Assembly: GCF_900163785.1 (NCBI RefSeq) | Contig: NZ_FUKN01000013.1 | Location: forward strand, 372,001-436,000 | DNA length: 64,000 bases | Direction of reading: 5' to 3' | DNA from: Psychrobacter sp. JB385 | GTDB lineage: Bacteria; Pseudomonadota; Gammaproteobacteria; Pseudomonadales; Moraxellaceae | Shown here: positions 52,407-59,885 of the stretch, piece after piece | Numbering within the stretch: the stretch's first letter is position 1 | Layout of the letters: every line of letters begins with the position of its first letter | Program-made: the position numbers and the translations under genes | The notes under the pieces: model-generated | The model's database searches: none | What the model was told of the DNA's origin: nothing | Seen by the model: the letters and a program-made list of their open reading frames with translations, nothing else

Positions 52407-53129
52407 TTAGATATCGTCAGCTTCGTCAGATGGCTTGCTATCAGCGATTGTATTGACAGCATCTAATCGGTAGCCCATACCACGCACAGTATGAATCAGC
52501 TTTGCCTCATGTTCATCGTCTATTTTTATACGAAGCCGCCTGATTGCCACATCAATCACGTTCGTATCATTTTCAAAATTCATATCCCATACTTGAGAGG
52601 CGATGACTGAGCGTGGTAGGACTTCACCTCGGCGCTCTAATAAAAACTGTAATAACGAGAACTCTTTTGCGGTCAATTTAATAGGCTGGTCTCTTCTATG
52701 TACGGTACGCTTTGCAATATCCATTTTGAGATCTGCTATTTGCATAATCGTACTTTGATAATCGACTTGATTGGCACGTCGCAATAAGCTTTTTATTCTG
52801 ACTATCAATTCTGCAAATGCAAAAGGCTTGGTTAAATAATCATCGCCCCCAATCTCAATCCCTTTTATCTTATCGCTTAAGTCATCTTTTGCCGTTAAAA
52901 ATAGCACAGGAGTATGCTTACCTGCAGCTCGGTAGTTACGCACCAGCTCAAAGCCACTAACATCCGGTAGCATGACATCCATCAGTATCACGCTAAATTC
53001 TTCAGTCATCAATGCGTGATAGCCATCTAGGCCTGTTAGATGATGATCCACAATAAACCCAGCTTCAGTTAAGCCTTTTTTTATATATTCGCCAAGTTTC
53101 AACTCATCTTCTACAAGCAGTACTTTCAT
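52407..53129 (-). CDS. copR: Copper response regulator, OmpR family
   Basis: 240 residues from ATG 53129, which follows GGGAAG; the frame runs eight codons further up without need. Receiver domain MKVLLVEDELKLGEYIKKGL with phospho-acceptor Asp 51 in ILMDVMLP, Thr 80 and Lys 102; the C-terminal OmpR winged helix carries KEFSLLQFLLERRGEVLPRS and VIDVAIRRLRIKID. Divergent from the copper-resistance genes, with a palindrome in between. It should switch on the periplasmic copper defence genes when CopS senses Cu. Confidence 0.94.
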   Translation of the reverse strand: MKVLLVEDELKLGEYIKKGLTEAGFIVDHHLTGLDGYHALMTEEFSVILMDVMLPDVSGFELVRNYRAAGKHTPVLFLTAKDDLSDKIKGIEIGGDDYLTKPFAFAELIVRIKSLLRRANQVDYQSTIMQIADLKMDIAKRTVHRRDQPIKLTAKEFSLLQFLLERRGEVLPRSVIASQVWDMNFENDTNVIDVAIRRLRIKIDDEHEAKLIHTVRGMGYRLDAVNTIADSKPSDEADDI

Positions 53130-53201
53130 AATAGCTTCCCATATACCTTTCACGCTTACCTAGCATAGTAAAGCATAACCCCGCTTTGAACATCAAAAAT
53201 T

Positions 53202-53229
53202 CGCAAGATGACAATATTGTAATCTTGCG
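53202..53229. promoter_or_regulatory. Palindromic operator in the copR / copper-gene promoter region
   Basis: CGCAAGAT-G-ACAATATTGT-A-ATCTTGCG: a 28-bp near-perfect palindrome (one mismatched pair) centred about 86 bases before the copR start and 108 before the Met/His-rich gene. Its place and symmetry fit a CopR site controlling both directions. Confidence 0.75.
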
Positions 53230-53323
53230 GTCATGTCTCTGTCAGAATCAATAAAGTATGCTTTAGAGTAACTTAATACTTTGAAGTCTTGTTGATTTCA
53301 TACCAATCAAATAAGGATCTATC

Positions 53324-53584
53324 ATGTCACTATTTAAATCAATCGTAGCAACCGCTATCGCTTTAGTTGTTTCAACGTCAGCTTTGGCTCATGACCCTAA
53401 GATGCATGCTGAAAAAGATCAGATGAACTGTGAAAAAATAGAAAAGCATATGCAGATGATGCAAAAGATGGATCACAGCAAGATGGACATGAATGATCCT
53501 GCCATGAAAGCAATGATGGCTAATATGGGTAAAATGAAACAGATGTACCAAAAACACTGTGTGAGCAGTGATAGCGACTCTTAA
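53324..53584 (+). CDS. Small periplasmic Met/His-rich copper-binding protein
   Basis: 86 residues: signal peptide cut after STSALA, mature protein of about 64 residues that begins HDPKMHAEK and contains about 14 Met and several His (HMQMMQKMDHSKMDMNDPAM), with two Cys. Met and His clusters bind Cu(I)/Cu(II). It is the first gene rightward of the palindromic operator, so it should be strongly induced by copper. I cannot assign it to a named family; CopK-like in role only. Confidence 0.78.
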   Translation: MSLFKSIVATAIALVVSTSALAHDPKMHAEKDQMNCEKIEKHMQMMQKMDHSKMDMNDPAMKAMMANMGKMKQMYQKHCVSSDSDS

Positions 53585-53675
53585 CGATTCCTTTTATACG
53601 CTCATGATTATTGCTAGATGATTTTCATCAAAGGTTAATCGGATATTAATAAAAATGGATTTTTAGGATGAGCCT

Positions 53676-54269
53676 ATGAAGTTTTTACTAGGAATACTCT
53701 TTGCTGTCTTTGTCGCTATTGTAGGCGTTTTTGCGGTAGTGACTAGTGGTGTGATAAATATTGGCGCTGATCAAGCCCATAGTCCACTGGTTTATAAATT
53801 TTTAGAGACTGCCCGCACGCGCTCAATAGCAAATGCTAGCAAGGACATCATCGTTCCAAACCTAGCAAAAGTAGATATGATCAGTACAGGCGGTGCGGAT
53901 TATAAAGATATGTGTGCAGGCTGTCACTTATCACCTGGGGTGGAAAGCACCGATTTTAGTGAAAGTCTATACCCTAAACCGCCCAACTTTACCAACGCTG
54001 ATGTGGTGAAGCGCTATCAAACGAAAGCTGGCGCACAGCAAGGATTTTGGGTGATTAAGCATGGGATTATGGCGTCTGGAATGCCAGCATGGGGTGCCTC
54101 TCACGACGATGACAGAATGTGGGCAATGGTGGCTTTCATTAGATCGTTGCCTGAATTGAATGACGCTCAGTACACGATGCTGACCACGAGGATAGACACT
54201 GACATTATGGACATGAGCTTTGATGGAGATATGGATATGTCGGATGATAGCTTTGAAATGCAGCACTAA
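53676..54269 (+). CDS. Periplasmic c-type cytochrome with Met-rich tail
   Basis: 197 residues with an N-terminal membrane anchor or signal (FLLGILFAVFVAIVGVFAVV), one haem motif CAGCH near residue 80, a Met ligand region GIMASGMPAWGASH, and a C-terminal tail rich in Met and Asp (DIMDMSFDGDMDMSDDSF). The tail resembles the copper-binding segments of its neighbours, which suggests the cytochrome takes part in copper oxidation or electron passage to CopA; this is inference. It lies 91 bases after the small Met/His-rich gene and is followed by a terminator. Confidence 0.85.
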   Translation: MKFLLGILFAVFVAIVGVFAVVTSGVINIGADQAHSPLVYKFLETARTRSIANASKDIIVPNLAKVDMISTGGADYKDMCAGCHLSPGVESTDFSESLYPKPPNFTNADVVKRYQTKAGAQQGFWVIKHGIMASGMPAWGASHDDDRMWAMVAFIRSLPELNDAQYTMLTTRIDTDIMDMSFDGDMDMSDDSFEMQH

Positions 54270-54285
54270 TTATTTAATAAAAAGC

Positions 54286-54310
54286 GTAGCACTAAAATAG
54301 TGCTACCTTT
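54286..54310 (+). terminator. Terminator after the cytochrome c gene
   Basis: GTAGCACTA pairs perfectly with TAGTGCTAC, loop AAA, followed by CTTTT. It divides the copper genes into two units or lowers read-through into the second part. Confidence 0.78.
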
Positions 54311-54404
54311 TGCAATTTAAGTTTGGCCTGTTTTACTTTATTTAGTGATAGGTTGTAGAAATTTTAAAATGTCCAATAGACAAATACATGCTTAGGAGTG
54401 TTTT

Positions 54405-55046
54405 ATGAGACGCTATACCAATATGTTTTCTAGTAAGCACAACCAGTTATCTGGTCGTACTCTTTTAGTGATGATGACATCTTCACTGTTACTAGCGGCT
54501 TGTAGCCAATCAAATACGGGCACTTCTGATTCAAAACCCGTACAACCTGAGCCAACTGTCGCCACATCAACCACTCAGGTGACAGAAACACAAGCTGAAT
54601 CTACAGCGGTTACGACGCCTGTAATCAACCAATCAGACCTACTTAAAAATGTTTCAGCGACGGTTTATAAAGATGCCAACTGTGGGTGTTGCAAAGAATG
54701 GGTAAGCTATGCAGAAGATAATGGATTAAGCGCAACCGCACACGATGTTGAAGATCTGTCTTTATTCAAAGAACGCTATAGCGTACCGCAGCAGATGCGT
54801 TCTTGTCATACCACTGTCACCACCGACGGCTTTGTTTTTGAAGGACATGTTCCTGCAAAATACATGGCACAGTTCTTAGCAAATACTCCTACACAAGCCA
54901 TTGGACTTGCTGTACCAAGTATGCCTGTTGGTAGCCCCGGTATGGAGTATGAAGGTAAATTTATGCCTTACAAGGTAATGCAGCTTAACAAAGACGGCAC
55001 CACAGAAGTTTATGCCGATATTGAGTCTCCTCAGCAGCAACTGTGA
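54405..55046 (+). CDS. DUF411 metal-binding lipoprotein
   Basis: 213 residues. Lipoprotein signal with lipobox LLAAC near residue 33, a Thr/Gln-rich linker, then the DUF411 domain: VYKDANCGCCKEWVSYAEDN with the CGCC metal or redox site, SCHTTVTTDGFVFEGHVP, and AIGLAVPSMPVGSPGMEYE. DUF411 proteins are commonly encoded beside CopA/CopB and are thought to bind copper in the periplasm. It is 79 bases before copA. Confidence 0.88.
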   Translation: MRRYTNMFSSKHNQLSGRTLLVMMTSSLLLAACSQSNTGTSDSKPVQPEPTVATSTTQVTETQAESTAVTTPVINQSDLLKNVSATVYKDANCGCCKEWVSYAEDNGLSATAHDVEDLSLFKERYSVPQQMRSCHTTVTTDGFVFEGHVPAKYMAQFLANTPTQAIGLAVPSMPVGSPGMEYEGKFMPYKVMQLNKDGTTEVYADIESPQQQL

Positions 55047-55125
55047 TTAAATTATTCGTTAAATATAAGAAATATTACAGCCATAAGCTTAACCACCATC
55101 TCGCAAATTAAATTAGGTCATCATT

Positions 55126-56832
55126 ATGAATAAACAGAACATACTGAACCGCCGACGTTTTTTGACTGGATCTTCTGCTGTCCTTGGTGCTTCCTTGATA
55201 CCGACCATTGCCAGTAGCGCATTAGGCCATTCGAGTCGCTCGGGCAGTCAGGCGGCTACCATTAATAGTGATCAAAACACTCATAAAGTACCTATATTGA
55301 CAGGCAAAGAGTTTGATTTATACGTCAGTAAACAGTCTGCTATTGTGAACGGTAAAAAGAGCATGGCGACGCTCATCAATGATTCACTGCCAGCACCAAC
55401 GCTAAAGATGCGTGAAGGTGATACGGTGGTGATACGTGTTCATAATCAGATGGATGAATCAACTTCTATTCATTGGCATGGGTTGCTGGTGCCGTTTGAA
55501 ATGGATGGTGTACCTGGAATTAGCTTTGAGGGCATTCCTGCGCACAGCACCTTTACTTATAAGTTTAAGCTCATGCAGTCAGGCACCTATTGGTATCACT
55601 CACACAGTGGGTTCCAAGAACAAACTGGCATGCTGGGTGCTATGGTGATTGAACCCAAAGGTCGCGAGCGTCATCCTATCGAAGAAGACCACGTGATCGT
55701 GCTCAGTGATTGGACCAGCCGTAACCCGCATAATCTACTGAAGCTGCTCAAACAGCGCGCAGACTTTGACAACTATCATCTGCCAGACTTCAAGAAGCTG
55801 TTGTCTGATATTGCCGAAACAGATATGAAAACCGCGTTTGATAAGCGCAAAATGTGGAATCAGATGCGCATGATGCCAACCGATTTTACTGACTTGTCGG
55901 GTGAGACTACCTTTACCTACCTTATTAATGGCAAAACAACGGCAGCTAATTGGGCACAAATCGTTAAAGCAGGACAGCGCGTTAAATTACGCTTCATCAA
56001 TGCCTCAGCCCAAACCATTTTTGATGTGCGCATACCCGGTCTCAAAATGACTGTAGTGGCAACCGATGGTATCGATGTCGCACCAGTTGCGATTGATGAT
56101 TTTCGTATTGGTGTGGCTGAGACTTATGATGTCATCGTTACCCCGACCAAAGATGCCCATACCATATTTGCCCAAAACATAGACCGTTCAGGCTATGTCG
56201 CAGCAACACTTACAACCAAAGAAGGCGCTCGTGCAGCAACGCCTGCCATGGACAAAGTTGAATGGCTCACAATGGCAGATATGATGGGCGCTATGGGTGC
56301 TGATGGTTATAAAGCCCGTCATGCCAAAACAGAATATGATTTTAAGAGTGATATGCGTGTGGACAGTCCACGTATGAATCTTGATGATCCCGGTATCAAC
56401 CTGCGCAATATTAATAGAGAGGTATTGAATTATAGTCAGCTGCGCTCTGTCGATGAGGCAATATTTGCGGAGCAGCGCAAACCTACCCGAGAGATCGAGC
56501 TACATTTGACTGGTAACATGGAGCGTTATATTTGGGCGTTCGATGGGGTCAAATTTAGTGACGCGACACCAGTTAATATTAAGCCGGGTGAGCGCGTACG
56601 TATTACCTTGGTTAATGACACGATGATGAATCATCCGATGCATCTACATGGGATGTGGAGTGATTTACGTATGCCTAATGGTGAGTTTCAGGTGCGCAAG
56701 CATACTATTATGGTACAGCCAGCGCAAAAGATTAGCTTCGATGTGACAGGAGAAGCTGGACGATGGGCATGGCATTGTCATCTGCTGTATCACATGGAAG
56801 CCGGTATGTTCAGAGAAGTGGCCGTCGTTTAA
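55126..56832 (+). CDS. copA: Copper-resistance multicopper oxidase CopA
   Basis: Periplasmic laccase-type oxidase, expected to oxidise Cu(I) to the less toxic Cu(II). 568 residues with a twin-arginine signal (RRRFLTG at about residues 9-15), so it is exported folded through the Tat system. All four copper motifs are intact: SIHWHGLLVP, GTYWYHSHSGFQ, HPMHLHGMWS and WAWHCHLLYHMEAGMF. A Met-rich stretch in the middle (MADMMGAMGADGYKA, and MWNQMRMMPTDF) is shorter than in plasmid CopA proteins. It is followed 13 bases later by copB. Confidence 0.95.
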   Translation: MNKQNILNRRRFLTGSSAVLGASLIPTIASSALGHSSRSGSQAATINSDQNTHKVPILTGKEFDLYVSKQSAIVNGKKSMATLINDSLPAPTLKMREGDTVVIRVHNQMDESTSIHWHGLLVPFEMDGVPGISFEGIPAHSTFTYKFKLMQSGTYWYHSHSGFQEQTGMLGAMVIEPKGRERHPIEEDHVIVLSDWTSRNPHNLLKLLKQRADFDNYHLPDFKKLLSDIAETDMKTAFDKRKMWNQMRMMPTDFTDLSGETTFTYLINGKTTAANWAQIVKAGQRVKLRFINASAQTIFDVRIPGLKMTVVATDGIDVAPVAIDDFRIGVAETYDVIVTPTKDAHTIFAQNIDRSGYVAATLTTKEGARAATPAMDKVEWLTMADMMGAMGADGYKARHAKTEYDFKSDMRVDSPRMNLDDPGINLRNINREVLNYSQLRSVDEAIFAEQRKPTREIELHLTGNMERYIWAFDGVKFSDATPVNIKPGERVRITLVNDTMMNHPMHLHGMWSDLRMPNGEFQVRKHTIMVQPAQKISFDVTGEAGRWAWHCHLLYHMEAGMFREVAVV

Positions 56833-56845
56833 TAAACCTTCGAAT

Positions 56846-57880
56846 ATGAGCCTTATTATGAAAATTTATAAAGTAAGTCTACCGTTTATTGGCATGTCAT
56901 CTTTGATGTTATTAACGTTACCTTTAGCAAATGCTGCTGAGATGCCCATCATGGATCATAGCAGCATGGATATGTCAGGCATGGATCACAGCAATATGGA
57001 TATGTCAGGCATGGATCACAGCAGTATGGACATGCCGGATATGGATCATAGCAGTATGGGCATGTCAGGTATGGATCATAGCAGCATGGATATGTCAGGT
57101 ATGGATCATAGCAGCATGGATATGTCAGGCATGGATCACAGCAGTATGGACATGTCCGGTATGCAAGGTGGTCAGGCTCCAGCTGATGCTCGCAGTCCTG
57201 ACTACTCAAACGGTGTTCCCTATGGACGTTATGGCAAGCCTATGATGATGGGTGATATGCCATTATGGGGCGTTTCTGTAGATGATTTAGGTTATCAGTT
57301 TGATGACGATCAGATTAATTATGAGGTTGGTGCTTGGTATGGCCTAGATGAGCGCCGCCTCTCTTTACGCAGCGAAGGTAGTGTTCAGACCAAGGGTGAT
57401 AAAGAAATTGATAGTCTGACCTCGTTGTCTTATTGGAAGCCACTAAGTATCTTCTGGAATGGTTTGGCAGGGGTAGCCTACGATACCGAGAACGATAAGC
57501 CTGCTATTATGGCGGGTATTGAGGGCACAGCACCTTATTTTATTGAAACCGATGCAATGGCTTATCTGTACTCTGATGGACAAGTCCGATTGGACCTCGG
57601 CGCAGAATATGAGTGGCGTTTGAATCAGCATTGGGTTGTGATACCAGAAGTAGAACTAACGGCATTTAGCAAAGAGGATAGCGACAACCATATTACTAAA
57701 GGCTTTAATGAATTAGAGGCTGAAGTGAGGCTGACTTATGAGACACTAAGCCGTCAATTAGCGCCTTACGTTGGTGTGAGTTATGAGACGGCGCTTGGTA
57801 GTGCTCGTGGTCAACGACGTCAACATAATGAATCAATTGATAGCAGTAGTTTGACAACGGGGGTCAAATTCTGGTTCTAA
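56846..57880 (+). CDS. copB: Copper-resistance outer membrane protein CopB
   Basis: 344 residues. Signal peptide cut after ANA; then seven copies of a ten-residue repeat of the form MDHSSMDMSG at residues 36-105, then the CopB beta-barrel domain from about residue 125 (MMMGDMPLWGVSVDDLGYQF, YWKPLSIFWNGLAGVAYDTE, LAPYVGVSYE) ending in a C-terminal Phe (TGVKFWF), as in outer-membrane barrels. The repeats should bind many copper ions. ATG 56858, four codons on, is an equally good start. It is 13 bases after copA and 27 before a DUF305 gene. Confidence 0.93.
   Translation: MSLIMKIYKVSLPFIGMSSLMLLTLPLANAAEMPIMDHSSMDMSGMDHSNMDMSGMDHSSMDMPDMDHSSMGMSGMDHSSMDMSGMDHSSMDMSGMDHSSMDMSGMQGGQAPADARSPDYSNGVPYGRYGKPMMMGDMPLWGVSVDDLGYQFDDDQINYEVGAWYGLDERRLSLRSEGSVQTKGDKEIDSLTSLSYWKPLSIFWNGLAGVAYDTENDKPAIMAGIEGTAPYFIETDAMAYLYSDGQVRLDLGAEYEWRLNQHWVVIPEVELTAFSKEDSDNHITKGFNELEAEVRLTYETLSRQLAPYVGVSYETALGSARGQRRQHNESIDSSSLTTGVKFWF
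56951..57160 (+). repeat. Seven 30-bp tandem repeats within copB
   Basis: In-frame 30-base units encoding ten residues of the type MDHSSMDMSG. Unit 2 changes S to N, unit 3 ends MPD, unit 4 has MGMSG. The DNA units are close to the same, so copy number may change by slippage or recombination. Confidence 0.93.
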
Positions 57881-57907
57881 TATCATTAAAATAATAGGAG
57901 ATATACT

Positions 57908-58393
57908 ATGAATGCTTCAGATCAGAAAAACATGAATCATCAACAGGGCATGAACCCGTATGTAAAGTTCACCCTGATGATTCTAACGTCTACGATTGTG
58001 ATGTACATCATGATGTATTTCAATACTTATGAGTGGGATCATATTTATTTTAGTGAGACCAGAGCCTATATGGCACTGTATATGGGTGCAGGTATGGCAG
58101 TGGTCATGTTGGCCTTTATGACCAACATGTATAAGAAGACCAAAATTAACTTGATGATCTATGGTCTGAGCGTATTGATGTTTGCTGTTGGTATTTGGGG
58201 TGTTAGATCACAAGCAACAGTCGATCAAGTCGATTGGATGCAGGCCATGATACCGCATCACTCGATTGCTATTCTCACTAGTAGTCGTGCTGATATTGAA
58301 GATCCGCGTGTGCAGCAGCTTGCCGACGATATCATAGAAGCACAAAAGCGTGAAATTAATGAAATGAAGCAGTTGATTGATGAGCTGGAATAA
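57908..58393 (+). CDS. DUF305 membrane protein
   Basis: 161 residues with three membrane helices (FTLMILTSTIVMYIMMYF, YMALYMGAGMAVVMLAFM, LMIYGLSVLMFAVGIWGV) and a C-terminal four-helix-like segment with the DUF305 signature WMQAMIPHHSIAILTSSRAD, whose His and Met can bind metal. The Met-rich N-terminus and helices fit copper handling. DUF305 proteins often accompany copper and heavy-metal operons. ATAGGAG precedes the start. Confidence 0.88.
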   Translation: MNASDQKNMNHQQGMNPYVKFTLMILTSTIVMYIMMYFNTYEWDHIYFSETRAYMALYMGAGMAVVMLAFMTNMYKKTKINLMIYGLSVLMFAVGIWGVRSQATVDQVDWMQAMIPHHSIAILTSSRADIEDPRVQQLADDIIEAQKREINEMKQLIDELE

Positions 58394-58452
58394 AGCATGA
58401 AGAGTTTAAAAGGTGGAATCTAGAAGTTAGAAATTAGATAGGAGTGTGTATT

Positions 58453-59202
58453 GTGAAAACAGCCGTGGTTTATCGCATGGTCAAACCGGATCATGTTTGT
58501 CCATTTGGTTTAAAAGCACTCGATCTTTTAGAGCGTAATGGTTATCAGGTCGAAGACAAGCATTTGACGAATGATGCTGAAACTCAAGCACTTAAAGACA
58601 AGCTCAATGTTAAAACTACGCCGCAGATTTTTATCGATGGCGAGCGCATAGGCGGGTATGATGATCTGCAAGCCTTTTTTGGCAAAGAGGTTTCTGAAAG
58701 TACTGAGATGAGCTACACGCCAGTGATTGCGATATTCTCAACCACAGCACTCGCTAGTATTTCACTCAGTTGGGGTTTTAGCAGCACATTGTTTTCGGTA
58801 CAAACTATCATCTGGTTTGTTGCCTTATCCATGATCGTGCTTGCTATTCAAAAGTTGCAAGACTTGGAGAGCTTTACCAATCAATTTTTGGGATATGATT
58901 TGTTAGCACGTAAGGTGGTCCGTTACGCCTACGTTTATCCTTTCGCCGAGGCGTTTGTAGGTATTGCCATGTTAGCAGATCTCGCATGGCTAAGTGTAGT
59001 AGCGGCTACCGTGGCTATATTTATAGGCGGTATCAATGGCCTCTCAGTGTTTAAGGCCGTCTATATAGACAAGCGTGAGTTAAAATGTGCCTGCGTTGGT
59101 GGTAACTCAAATGTACCGCTTGGTTTTGTGTCTTTGACTGAAAACATCATGATGGTTGGTATGGGCATATATATGCTCATGAAATTTTCAAGCATATTCT
59201 AG
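58453..59202 (+). CDS. Glutaredoxin-MauE fusion membrane protein
   Basis: About 249 residues from the GTG at 58453, eight bases after GGAG. The N-terminal 80 residues are glutaredoxin-like (AVVYRMVKPDHVCPFGLKAL, TTPQIFIDGERIGGYDDLQ), with a single active-site Cys (CPFG instead of CPYC). The rest has four membrane helices in the style of MauE/DoxX (FSTTALASISLSWGF, WFVALSMIVLAIQKL, EAFVGIAMLADLAWLSVVAA, ENIMMVGMGIYMLMKF) with a Cys pair in LKCACVGG between helices 3 and 4. It may carry reducing power across the membrane for the copper proteins; that is inference. It is the last intact gene of the copper operon. Confidence 0.85.
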   Translation: MKTAVVYRMVKPDHVCPFGLKALDLLERNGYQVEDKHLTNDAETQALKDKLNVKTTPQIFIDGERIGGYDDLQAFFGKEVSESTEMSYTPVIAIFSTTALASISLSWGFSSTLFSVQTIIWFVALSMIVLAIQKLQDLESFTNQFLGYDLLARKVVRYAYVYPFAEAFVGIAMLADLAWLSVVAATVAIFIGGINGLSVFKAVYIDKRELKCACVGGNSNVPLGFVSLTENIMMVGMGIYMLMKFSSIF

Positions 59203-59274
59203 TTCTTATGATGATTGGCCTTAGGCTTGAATCTAAATAAATCCGTGAATCATTTAGAGTATAAAGATAGCTTT

Positions 59275-59394
59275 ATAGGTAGTTTTTCTATCACACATTG
59301 GCTGATTATATTGGTAATAGTAGTGGTCGTGTTTGATACTGCTAAGCTCAAGAATGCAGGTAAAGATTTAGGTGGGGCAGTTCAAAGCTGCTGA
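59275..59394 (+). pseudogene. Broken tatA-like gene at the end of the copper operon
   Basis: Reading ATA GGT AGT TTT at 59275 gives [18 protein letters not shown] followed by [16 protein letters not shown] and AVQSC, then a stop. This matches the membrane helix, the hinge (normally FGT) and the amphipathic helix of TatA, whose usual start is MG-S-x-S-I-x-HWLI. The start Met is now Ile (ATG to ATA), the FG of the hinge is FD, and the C-terminal third is missing. A GTG at 59245 is in frame and could still give a 49-residue product. TatA builds the Tat pore, and CopA in this operon is a Tat substrate. Confidence 0.72.
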
Positions 59395-59508
59395 TTGTTG
59401 TCTGCTATGCTTTTATAATGACAGAATAAATGTAGTATTAAATACTTCTTACACATAATGATTTTTTAGAGAAACTGCACGGAATAATCTTTATTATTAC
59501 GAATATTA
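59395..59508. other. Spacer between the tatA remnant and the operon terminator
   Basis: No gene or site seen. Confidence 0.4.
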
Positions 59509-59544
59509 CAAAAATAGTCTTTTTATAAAAAAAGACTATTTTTG
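59509..59544. terminator. Long hairpin ending the copper operon
   Basis: A 16-bp perfect stem, arms CAAAAATAGTCTTTTT and AAAAAGACTATTTTTG, with a four-base loop. It is AT-rich, so it is less stable than its length suggests. Confidence 0.7.
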
Positions 59545-59828
59545 AACTATTATCCATTAATAAAACTATATAAAACAATTACTTAAACCTCTCTCTAGAG
59601 ACGATTAAATAGTCTTAAATTTGTCAATAAGTAATGTTTTTTAGTGTTTTGATTGAAAAGGTAGGTAGGCTATTTAAGAGTGAAAGCGAGTAGATAAAAC
59701 TGGTTATATGCTTACCTGAACACGCATATCTTGTGTAGAGGTCAACTAATTTAGAACACATGATAAGAGGTTTACCCAAAATGAGCCTTTCCCAAAAACC
59801 GTATAACTGCTCCCAACCCTCTACCAAT
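59545..59828. other. Gene-free stretch
   Basis: AT-rich; the only open frame (59624-59839, minus) lacks family features and runs into a terminator. I see no gene. Confidence 0.4.
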
Positions 59829-59866
59829 AAAAAAGCCACCTTGCAAAATGCTAAGGTGGCTTTTTT
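59829..59866. terminator. Terminator of the DUF2939 gene, possibly bidirectional
   Basis: AAAAAAGCCACCTT pairs perfectly with AAGGTGGCTTTTTT, ten-base loop, 20 bases beyond the DUF2939 stop. Confidence 0.92.
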
Positions 59867-59885
59867 CAGAACTACTAGCTATCCA

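Noticed and set aside
56931..57245. ORFs of 104 aa (plus) and 86 aa (minus) across the copB repeats
   Set aside because: They arise because the 30-base repeat has no stops in other frames; Cys/Trp/Tyr-rich repeats are typical of a shadow frame.
59624..59839. 71-aa minus-strand ORF between the copper operon and the DUF2939 gene
   Set aside because: Starts in a terminator arm, lacks a ribosome site and any family feature.
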